From RUG191 sp045642225 (GTDB taxonomy: Bacteria > Bacillota > Clostridia > Lachnospirales > Lachnospiraceae): a stretch of DNA of 5,935 nucleotides. The DNA lies in the NCBI GenBank assembly GCA_045642225.1, contig JAZUIN010000017.1, forward strand, positions 1-5,935. Direction: 5' to 3'. Made by a program: the position numbers and the translations under genes. The notes under the pieces were generated by a model, which did not search any database, was not told the origin of the DNA, and saw only the letters and a list, made by a program, of their open reading frames with translations. Shown piece after piece: positions 1 to 4,215 of the stretch. Positions within the stretch are counted from its first letter, which is position 1; each line of letters starts with the position of its first letter.

Positions 1-19
1 CAAGTTGGAGGCGATTATA

Positions 20-901
20 ATGGATTACAATTTTTCAAAAGATTTAAAATCAATTCGTGAGATACTAGGAATGTCACAGAGTGAATTGGCAGAACAAATT
101 GGTGTGGAGCAAGTAACCATATCAAGAAATGAATCAGAAAAGACAGACCCCTCTCCAAAGCTATTGGAGAGCGTATATTCTTATGCATTTGATAAAAATG
201 TGAAGATTAATAAATTAAAAGAAATGCTCTTCAGAGACGATTTGGGAATTGATAAAAAATTGTTGTTTCATGGAGCAAAAAGCGTAATAGATGGGGATAT
301 TGATGTTCACCATGGCAGAAATAACAATGATTTTGGCCAAGGATTTTATACTGGTGAAAGCTATGAACAAGCAATATCGTTTGTTTCAGGATTTGATAAT
401 TCATCTATTTACTATTTGAGTTTTGATGACAAGAAGTTGAAATGCAAAAGATATGAGGTTAACCAAGAATGGATGATGACAATTGCATATTACAGAGGAA
501 CGCTTGATGAATATAAAAATCATTCCAAAATTCAGGCGCTTGTGAAGGCGTCAAGGGATTGTGATTATATAATTGCTCCAATTGCAGATAATCGTATGTT
601 CCAGATTATTAATTCATTTATCGCAGGGGAGCTTACGGATGAGCAGTGTAAACATTGTTTGGCAGCAACTAATCTTGGAATGCAGTATATCTTTATTAGT
701 GACAAAGCTGCTTCGCAGATAGAAATTGTGGAACGTTGCTATATTTCTGGTAACGAGCGTGAATACTATAAGAAGATAAGGCATGAAGAGTCTAAACTTG
801 GAGATGACAAGGTAAAATTGGCAAAACGCCAGTATAGAGGCCACGGCCGATATATCGACGAAGTCGGAGGCCAAGCGGTCTTAGGAAGACAAGCTTTATA
901 G
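20..901 (+). CDS. XRE-family HTH / DUF3990 protein, C-terminus corrupted by adapter sequence
   Basis: Start chosen at ATG 20 because GGAGG at 7-11 sits 8 nt upstream; an in-frame TTG at 5 would lie inside that ribosome site. Residues 8-55 are an XRE helix-turn-helix (MSQSELAEQIGVEQVTISR). Residues 82-230 match DUF3990 as I know it: LFHGA at 82-86, R100, NDFGQGFYTGESYEQA at 103-118, and DYIIAPIADNRMF at 182-194. DUF3990 is, to my recollection, grouped with ADP-ribosyltransferase-like folds, so H84, R100 and the GFYT stretch may form an NAD site; no activity is shown by sequence alone. With the downstream gene it forms a probable toxin-antitoxin-like pair; the HTH suggests self-regulation. The last residues (VGGQAVLGRQAL) are translated adapter, and the stop at 899-901 is in the barcode. 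The natural end is ...RYIDEILK with TAA at 1037-1039, giving about 284 residues after removing the 165-nt artefact. Confidence 0.8.
   Translation: MDYNFSKDLKSIREILGMSQSELAEQIGVEQVTISRNESEKTDPSPKLLESVYSYAFDKNVKINKLKEMLFRDDLGIDKKLLFHGAKSVIDGDIDVHHGRNNNDFGQGFYTGESYEQAISFVSGFDNSSIYYLSFDDKKLKCKRYEVNQEWMMTIAYYRGTLDEYKNHSKIQALVKASRDCDYIIAPIADNRMFQIINSFIAGELTDEQCKHCLAATNLGMQYIFISDKAASQIEIVERCYISGNEREYYKKIRHEESKLGDDKVKLAKRQYRGHGRYIDEVGGQAVLGRQAL
784..862 (+). repeat. Direct repeat copy 1 (left flank of adapter)
   Basis: These 79 bases, from TGAAGAGTC to the adapter edge, recur at 949-1027 with an offset of 165 nt and four mismatches (841, 844, 856, 859). Three are synonymous and one changes His to Gln (GHG against GQG). 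This is the same gene 3' end read twice, probably from two strain variants joined through the adapter, not a natural duplication. Confidence 0.92.
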
Positions 902-944
902 TCAACTCCTTGGCTCACAGAACGACATGGCTACGATCCGACTT
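861..944. other. MGI/BGI DNBSEQ adapter pair with 10-nt barcode, assembly artefact
   Basis: Bases 861-892 are the 32-nt MGI read-1 adapter (begins AAGTCGGAGGCC, ends GGAAGACAA). Bases 903-944 are the reverse complement of the 42-nt read-2 adapter (begins CAACTCCTTGGC, ends GATCCGACTT). Between them, 893-902 reads GCTTTATAGT, a 10-nt length that fits the sample barcode. Order and orientation are those of a library adapter junction, so this is not biological sequence. It interrupts the DUF3990 gene and supplies its false stop codon. The match is from memory of the adapter sequences but runs the full length of both. Confidence 0.96.
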
Positions 945-1039
945 GGTTTGAAGAGTCTAAACTTGGAGATGACAAGGTAAAATTGGCAAAACGCCAGTAT
1001 AGAGGTCAAGGCCGATATATTGATGAAATTTTGAAGTAA
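945..1039 (+). other. Natural 3' end of the DUF3990 gene, detached by the adapter
   Basis: In frame with the upstream gene once 165 nt are removed, this stretch encodes ESKLGDDKVKLAKRQYRGQG followed by RYIDEILK and stop TAA at 1037-1039. It is the true carboxyl end of the XRE-DUF3990 protein. The TAA lies 14 nt before the ATG of the next gene, with that gene's ribosome site (AGAGGTG, 1040-1046) directly after it, the tight spacing expected of a two-gene operon. Confidence 0.85.
949..1027 (+). repeat. Direct repeat copy 2 (right flank of adapter)
   Basis: Second copy of the 784-862 sequence. It continues into ATTTTGAAGTAA, the natural end of the DUF3990 gene, whereas copy 1 runs into adapter. 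The remaining gene order downstream is undisturbed, so this copy is the one that belongs to the chromosome shown here. Confidence 0.92.
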
Positions 1040-1053
1040 AGAGGTGTAGATGC

Positions 1054-1539
1054 ATGAGGAAAATATCAAAAGATGGATTACTCTTATGCAAGTTGCAGGC
1101 AGAAGCATTTGAAAATTCGATAGATAAAATGGACTCAAGTTCCGAAATTTTCATAAGGCGATTTATGAAAAGTGAAATAGCAAAGAGGCTTGATAACGAA
1201 TCTGTTTTAGAGAGCAATATTCAAGCAAATGATATTTTAGAGCTAATTAATGAAGAGTATGGAATTTCTAATTATGGATCTGTGAAATATACGCGCAATG
1301 AAATATATTGGATTGGCTATATTTATAGGTATTTTGCATCTACTTATGAAATGTCTTCTGCACAAGTTTATAAAATAGTAAAGCCAAAAGAATTACGAGG
1401 CTTATTTTTGCCGTATCATACTATGGATCCGGCTCAGGCAATTGAGAGAATATTAGAAGCAAAAGAAATGATTGTCGATGAAGAGGCGGAGTTGAAACGT
1501 CAGTATGAAATATTTAAGCGAATACGTAAAGAATCATAA
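1054..1539 (+). CDS. Conserved partner of the XRE-DUF3990 protein, putative antitoxin
   Basis: A 161-residue soluble protein with no signal peptide or membrane segment. AGAGGTG at 1040-1046 supports the ATG at 1054. It is mostly helical and charged: an amphipathic N-terminal part (MRKISKDGLLLCKLQAEAFE), a middle core rich in Tyr and Trp (GSVKYTRNEIYWIGYIYRYF, residues about 75-94), the stretch VYKIVKPKELRGLFLPYHTM at about 104-123, and a coiled-coil-like acidic/basic tail. I recognise this type as the usual gene immediately downstream of XRE-DUF3990 genes in Lachnospiraceae, sometimes labelled antitoxin. Co-transcription is implied by the 14-nt gap. Neutralising the DUF3990 protein is an inference from gene order; no motif proves it, and which partner acts as toxin is not settled by sequence. 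Confidence 0.7.
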   Translation: MRKISKDGLLLCKLQAEAFENSIDKMDSSSEIFIRRFMKSEIAKRLDNESVLESNIQANDILELINEEYGISNYGSVKYTRNEIYWIGYIYRYFASTYEMSSAQVYKIVKPKELRGLFLPYHTMDPAQAIERILEAKEMIVDEEAELKRQYEIFKRIRKES

Positions 1540-1573
1540 AGTGTAAAGACAGAAAAGGGAGAGGGGGATAGCT

Positions 1574-1639
1574 ATGCGAACAATTGAGGAATATATGAGA
1601 CTTCCATACAAAATGGAGATAGTTCCAGATATAAAATAA
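1574..1639 (+). pseudogene. HicB-family antitoxin, first 21 codons only
   Basis: ATG 1574 follows a purine-rich ribosome site (AAAAGGGAGAGGGGG, about 1554-1567). It encodes MRTIEEYMRLPYKMEIVPD then IK and TAA at 1637-1639. The peptide matches the N-terminus of HicB-like antitoxins as I know them (MxTIEEYMxLPYKMEIVPD followed by EGGFVVSYPDLPGC). The sequence leaves the family right after VPD: the rest of the RNase-H-like fold and any DNA-binding domain are missing, and no HicA toxin is nearby. The stop overlaps the ribosome site of the next gene (AAGGAGGA), so the deletion joined the HicB start directly to that gene's leader. Confidence 0.72.
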
Positions 1640-1651
1640 GGAGGAAGAGTA

Positions 1652-2125
1652 ATGCGTTTTGGTTTTTCTTATGTTGGACTGATTTATCTCATTATGTTGA
1701 TGCTTCCTAACATCATATGGACGAAGAATCAGCCAAAGGATTATGAAAAATATGTTGTTAATGAAAATAAGATACTGTTGATGTTTGAACGGGTGGGAGA
1801 GATTCTTGTTTCATGTATAGTTCTTGTCTTTTCTGATTTTAATGTTAAGCCCTGGTCAAACTGGTCATGGTGGTTAGTAGTTTCTTTTGCTTGTATGGTT
1901 CTCTATGAAATATATTGGATCAGATATTTTAGAAGCAGAAAGACAATGCAGGATTTTTACAGCAGCTTGTTAGGAATACCAGTAGCAGGAGCAACACTTC
2001 CTGTTATAGCTTTTTTCCTGTTAGCAGTTTACGGGAAGAATATTATTCTTGGTGTTGCAGTTGTGATTTTGGGGGTTGGGCATATAGGCATCCACTTGAT
2101 GCATAAAAAGGAGATAGTTCATTAA
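1652..2125 (+). CDS. Five-helix integral membrane protein of unknown function
   Basis: 157 residues, start ATG 1652 with AAGGAGGA at 1638-1645. Hydrophobic segments lie at about 5-23, 49-65, 70-92, 107-127 and 129-150, so five membrane helices are likely. Short charged loops separate them: NQPKDYEKYVVNENK at 26-40 and RYFRSRKTMQ at 91-100. The WSNWSWW cluster at 68-74 sits at a membrane edge. I do not recognise a named family or any catalytic motif; similar small membrane proteins are common in Clostridia. A gap of only 26 nt to the following flavodoxin-fold gene, same strand, suggests co-transcription and possibly a shared job, but this is inference from spacing. Confidence 0.8.
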   Translation: MRFGFSYVGLIYLIMLMLPNIIWTKNQPKDYEKYVVNENKILLMFERVGEILVSCIVLVFSDFNVKPWSNWSWWLVVSFACMVLYEIYWIRYFRSRKTMQDFYSSLLGIPVAGATLPVIAFFLLAVYGKNIILGVAVVILGVGHIGIHLMHKKEIVH

Positions 2126-2151
2126 GGATAGATATTACAGGAGAAAACACA

Positions 2152-2766
2152 ATGAAAGTATTAATATTAAATGGTAGTCCAAGAAGAGACGGAAATACAT
2201 CAATTGCCGTAAAAGAAATGGTAAAGATATTTGAGGCAGAAAATATAGATACAGAGGTTGTTCATGTTGGAACAGAGGCAGTAAGAGGATGTATTGCGTG
2301 TGGAAAATGTGGAGAGACAGGGAAGTGTGTATTTGATGATATTGTAAATGAAATTGCACCTAAATTTGAAGAGGCTGATGGACTTGTTGTAGCATCTCCA
2401 GTATATTATGCCTCTGCGAATGCTACGCTTATTGCAGTTCTTGACAGGTTATTCTATAGCACTCATTTTGATAAGACCATGAAAGTTGGCGCGAGCGTAG
2501 TATGTGCAAGACGCGGTGGCTGTTCAGCAACATTTGATGAGCTTAACAAATATTTTAGTATAAGCAATATGCCGATTGTGCCAAGCCAGTACTGGAATTC
2601 TATTCATGGTAGAAGTCAGGGAGAGGCTGAGATGGATGAGGAAGGCAAGCAGACAATGAGGGTTCTGGCAAGAAATATGGTTTTCCTTATGAGAAGTATT
2701 CAGTTGGGCAAAGAAAAGTATGGCCTACCTGAGAAAGAGGAGCATGTTTGGACGCATTTTATTTAA
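2152..2766 (+). CDS. Flavodoxin-fold NAD(P)H-dependent FMN reductase / iron-sulfur flavoprotein-like
   Basis: 204 residues, start ATG 2152 with AGGAGA at 2139-2144. The N-terminus MKVLILNGSPRRDGNTS is the beta-strand plus phosphate-binding loop of the FMN-reductase family (GSPRxxGNT, residues 8-16). SPVYYASANATL at 82-93 and the RRGGC stretch at 120-124 are the other flavin-contact loops usual in the family. Cysteines 47, 50, 53 and 59 form CX2CX2CX5C, which fits the compact cluster motif CX2CX2CX4-7C of iron-sulfur flavoproteins, so a 4Fe-4S cluster beside FMN is possible. Many homologues carry a similar motif without proven cluster. The C-terminus ends in VWTHFI, typical of full-length members, so the gene is intact. 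Likely cytoplasmic electron transfer; substrate unknown. Confidence 0.87.
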   Translation: MKVLILNGSPRRDGNTSIAVKEMVKIFEAENIDTEVVHVGTEAVRGCIACGKCGETGKCVFDDIVNEIAPKFEEADGLVVASPVYYASANATLIAVLDRLFYSTHFDKTMKVGASVVCARRGGCSATFDELNKYFSISNMPIVPSQYWNSIHGRSQGEAEMDEEGKQTMRVLARNMVFLMRSIQLGKEKYGLPEKEEHVWTHFI

Positions 2767-2771
2767 TATGA

Positions 2772-2990
2772 AACAGGCTAGCAACTTTATTTGGTGGACG
2801 TGTGTGTGAAATAAGTGTGTATCCGTTTTCTTTTGAAGAAACCTTTAAAAGAGAAGTAAGTCCATTGATATCTATAAAAGACGCGTTTCCGAAAGTAATT
2901 ATTGCTAGAACAAAGCATGAAGAGAGTCAGTATGAAGGTATTAGGGTCATAGATATCGCAAGGGGGCTTAATGATTCGCAAACAATATAA
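2772..2990 (+). pseudogene. AAA/DUF4143 ATP-binding protein, internally deleted remnant
   Basis: The frame is open from 2772, after TGA at 2769-2771, to TAA at 2988-2990; a GTG at 2802 could start it but has no ribosome site. The first part, LATLFGGRVCEISVYPFSFE, resembles the middle of AAA_14-type ATPases (L.T.l.GR...i.vyPLSFkEy). The second part, REVSPLISIKDAFPKVIIAR followed by TKHEESQYEGIRVIDIARGL, resembles the extreme C-terminus of the DUF4143 domain (pL..IkDayPK...yeGI.iidi..wL). These lie far apart in the intact protein, about 400 residues long from memory. An internal deletion therefore fused them near residue FKREV, and the P-loop N-terminus is also missing. Intact members are often found in mobile or accessory DNA. 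No function is expected. Confidence 0.65.
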
Positions 2991-3001
2991 AAATTAAAAA
3001 A

Positions 3002-3025
3002 TGCGAAATGGATTCGCACCTTGTT
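3002..3025 (+). terminator. Weak hairpin after the ATPase remnant
   Basis: TGCGAA (3002-3007) and TTCGCA (3013-3018) form a perfect 6-bp stem with a 5-nt loop, followed by CCTTGTTTT. The position just after the remnant's stop fits a leftover terminator, but the T-run is interrupted and the stem is short. Confidence 0.3.
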
Positions 3026-3047
3026 TTACACCTTTTTCTTAAGAATT

Positions 3048-3077
3048 TATAAGAAAATATAAGAAGATATAACGAGT
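3048..3077 (+). repeat. Three imperfect 10-nt tandem units
   Basis: Reads TATAAGAAAA, TATAAGAAGA, TATAACGAGT in direct succession. A 10-nt period places each TATAA on the same DNA face, as in some protein-binding arrays or intrinsically bent A-tract DNA. It may also be chance in AT-rich DNA. Confidence 0.45.
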
Positions 3078-3354
3078 TATGTGAAAAATAATTTGCCATG
3101 ACTATGCCATGAAAGGAGCATAAATATTAAAAATGTAGGAAAATAAAGGGAAAATTAAGGTCTTATTCATCTGTCTCGGTAGATTATGCCGTTTTTCTAG
3201 AAAGCCAGTAATAGCAAGGCTTTGCGAGTGGGTGAGATAAAAAATAACACAAAAAAACACCCTTGCGGGGATGGGAGAGATTCATGAGGAACTCTAAATT
3301 GCAGAGGTGGGATGGAACCTGAAGACAATAGAATCGGGGATGCAATAGAGGGAG

Positions 3355-3380
3355 AGGATCAGCTGGGCTGATCTTTTTTC
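3355..3380 (+). terminator. Rho-independent terminator, + strand, copy 1
   Basis: GATCAGC (3357-3363), loop TGG, GCTGATC (3367-3373), then TTTTTT and C. The stem extends by a G-T and an A-T pair to 9 bp. It shares its design and most bases with the terminator at 3944-3968. No intact + strand gene lies immediately upstream, so it probably belonged to a lost element gene. Confidence 0.85.
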
Positions 3381-3393
3381 GATGGGGGAATTT

Positions 3394-3418
3394 AAAAAAG
3401 CTACCTGAAAAGGTAGCT
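3394..3418 (-). terminator. Rho-independent terminator, minus strand
   Basis: AGCTACCT (3399-3406) and AGGTAGCT (3411-3418) form a perfect 8-bp stem with a GAAA loop as written (TTTC on the minus strand). The A-run at 3394-3398 becomes the T-tract on the minus strand. It lies 9 nt past the tRNA-like domain's 3' end and would end a minus-strand transcript there. Confidence 0.82.
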
Positions 3419-3427
3419 GAATCATCG

Positions 3428-3509
3428 TGGGGTTGGAAGGATTTGAACCTCCCTCGGGCGGAGACCTATTAACAAGGTGCTATTTTGGAGAACAATCAAA
3501 AGGAACCCC
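3428..3509 (-). other. tRNA-like fold, non-canonical
   Basis: On the minus strand 82 nt fold as follows. The acceptor stem is GGGGTT (3509-3504) with AACCCC (3434-3429), the seventh pair being a C-C mismatch, and A3428 sits in the discriminator position. A D-like arm is TTTTG/CAAAA with a 9-nt loop. An anticodon-like arm is ACCT/AGGT with loop TGTTAAT, and a 3-bp variable arm is CTC/GAG. The T arm is fully canonical: GGAGG and CCTTC around loop TTCAAAT. Against a working tRNA: the D loop lacks GG, the base at loop position 33 is G instead of T, extra bases separate the D and anticodon arms, and no CCA follows. A degenerate tRNA, tRNA mimic, or old attachment site are all possible. Confidence 0.4.
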
Positions 3510-3548
3510 TAGGGCGCCCATCACCACCAAATTAATTGAATTAACCAT
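3480..3548 (-). CDS. Small hydrophobic ORF, 22 residues
   Basis: On the minus strand, AAAGGAGA ends 7 nt before ATG (first base 3548), an excellent ribosome site. The product starts MVNSINLVVMGALGVPF and ends DCSPK, with TAG at 3482-3480. The middle is hydrophobic, compatible with a membrane-acting peptide or a leader peptide. Its end overlaps the 5' half of the tRNA-like fold, so translation and folding would exclude each other, as in attenuation. The frame stays open upstream to 3671 with more hydrophobic residues (TTG start, no ribosome site). I recognise no family. Confidence 0.35.
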   Translation of the reverse strand: MVNSINLVVMGALGVPFDCSPK

Positions 3549-3691
3549 AAATCTTTCTCCTTTCATCTCCACAGTCAAAGGTATAACTATTTGAAGTATC
3601 ATCAATGTAAGGGTAATCAACTCGGTTGAAACTCCGAGTGTTAATAACACTATAACACCTGTTGTTAGCAAATTTAATTGGTCACATGAGT

Positions 3692-3720
3692 ATTATATGA
3701 TAATGTAAATTTGTACGCAA
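3692..3720 (-). promoter_or_regulatory. Putative sigma-A promoter, minus strand
   Basis: On the minus strand TTGCGT (3720-3715), a 17-nt spacer and a perfect TATAAT (3697-3692). The -35 box matches only the TTG half of the consensus. Transcription would begin near 3685 and read toward the terminator at 3394-3418. Confidence 0.45.
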
Positions 3721-3795
3721 GTCTTCGTGAGTAGATTGGAGAATTAATGGATTGAAAAGAAATAGTAGTAAATATAGAAATGGAGGAAAACAAAC

Positions 3796-3863
3796 TTGGC
3801 ATTTTTTAGAGTGCAGTAGGGATATTACAGAAACTAGTAGTAGCTCATGGAGCAAGTGTATGA
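3796..3863 (+). pseudogene. Maff2-family mobile-element protein, frameshifted N-terminal remnant
   Basis: GGAGG (3782-3786) precedes TTG 3796, reading M-A-F-F. One nucleotide then seems to be lost, and the +1 frame from 3810 reads SAVGILQKLVVAHGASV with a stop TGA at 3861-3863. Together this matches the start of Maff2 proteins as I remember them (MAFFxSAVxVLQTLVVALGAG). These are small membrane proteins coded beside the conjugation genes of clostridial integrative elements. The frameshift, the missing downstream half and the AT-rich decay after it mark it as a fossil. It is direct evidence that a conjugative element once occupied this stretch. Confidence 0.55.
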
Positions 3864-3943
3864 TATATTGAAGTGATAAATAATATAATGAATAAATCAT
3901 ATTGATTGAAAATTCAATATAATCAGATATGTGATAGATAATG

Positions 3944-3968
3944 AGGACCAGCTGGGCTGGTCCTTTTT
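3944..3968 (+). terminator. Rho-independent terminator, + strand, copy 2
   Basis: AGGACCAGC (3944-3952), loop TGG, GCTGGTCCT (3956-3964), then TTTTT overlapping into 3968. Nine perfect pairs. Same loop and core as the terminator at 3355-3380, with a T-A pair changed to C-G. A weaker AT hairpin ATATTGA/TCAATAT lies upstream at 3899-3920. It ends the Maff2 remnant region. Confidence 0.87.
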
Positions 3969-4111
3969 CAATTGAGTATGTAATCAATTGCATAGGAAAT
4001 AATATTAATAAAAAAGTTAGTTATGTGTTTGGTGCATACTTTGCGACAACCACTGTGAAGGTTTAAATATAAAACAAATCAACACCTTAATGAACTATAA
4101 TGAACAAAAAA
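3969..4111. other. AT-rich spacer without recognisable gene
   Basis: No frame with a ribosome site is visible on either strand. TCAATTG occurs twice (3968-3974 and 3984-3990). The stretch separates the mobile-element debris from the AbiE locus. Confidence 0.5.
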
Positions 4112-4152
4112 TAAACTTGACTTAATAAAATGATGGGAGTATATTAAGTTTA
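4112..4152 (+). promoter_or_regulatory. AbiE promoter with flanking inverted repeat (operator candidate)
   Basis: TTGACT (4117-4122), 17-nt spacer, TATATT (4140-4145): a good sigma-A promoter. A perfect 7-nt inverted repeat, TAAACTT (4112-4118) and AAGTTTA (4146-4152), brackets it, touching the -35 box and the base after the -10 box. A further AAGTT half-site lies at 4184-4188. AbiEi-type antitoxins are known to repress their own promoter by binding inverted repeats, so this is the natural operator here; the assignment is inference. Confidence 0.6.
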
Positions 4153-4215
4153 AAATGATTACAAAATAGTTTATACATAACCCAAGTTGATTTATATAAT
4201 ATGGAGGTATTAATC

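Larger units (their letters stand above)
2991..3354. other. Non-coding stretch, probably eroded mobile-element DNA
   Basis: No reading frame with a start, ribosome site and convincing protein is present. It contains a short hairpin (3002-3018), a three-unit 10-nt tandem repeat (3048-3077), a direct repeat of TGCCATGA (3094-3101 and 3105-3112), and an inverted repeat AAAGCC/GGCTTT at 3201-3206/3218-3223. The stretch GCGAGTGGGTG at 3224-3234 has an imperfect inverted partner CACCCTTGC near 3258-3266. The 3197-3235 part reminds me of sequence near the ends of integrase genes in Clostridia, but I cannot demonstrate this. Confidence 0.4.
3394..3685 (-). ncRNA. Candidate structured small RNA, about 290 nt
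   Basis: Inferred transcript from the minus promoter at 3692-3720 (start near 3685) to the minus terminator at 3394-3418. Reading 5' to 3', it contains a palindrome GTGTTATTAACAC (3638-3650) and a hairpin ACTCGG/CCGAGT with 8-nt loop (3620-3639). Next come a ribosome site plus a 22-codon ORF (3480-3548), the self-complementary GGGCGCCC (3512-3519), and a tRNA-like fold (3428-3509). Promoter, ordered hairpins and terminator together argue for a real transcription unit. It matches no RNA class I can name. It could be an sRNA, a type I toxin mRNA, or a decayed tRNA-linked gene. Confidence 0.4.

Noticed and set aside
5..22. TTG at 5 as start of the XRE-DUF3990 gene
   Set aside because: Bases 7-11 are the GGAGG ribosome site for the ATG at 20, so the TTG lies within the signal and has no site of its own.
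784..1027. Natural tandem duplication within the DUF3990 gene
   Set aside because: The two copies are separated by complete sequencing adapters, so the duplication arises from assembly.
3019..3240. Integrase 3' end remnant
   Set aside because: Fragments such as RKPVIARLCEWVR before a stop and the nearby inverted repeat suggested a recombinase tail, but no tyrosine-recombinase motif (R..H.xxR...Y) can be read in any frame.
3480..3671. 63-codon hydrophobic minus-strand frame as a holin-like toxin
   Set aside because: Starts at TTG 3671 with no ribosome site and would begin only about 14 nt after the predicted transcript start; resemblance to holin-like toxins is limited to a few hydrophobic residues. 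Only the internal ATG at 3548 has a proper site.
3682..3993. 103-codon minus-strand frame
   Set aside because: It runs antisense through the terminator at 3944-3968 and the Maff2 remnant, has low-complexity Leu/Ile/Tyr composition, and no ribosome site.
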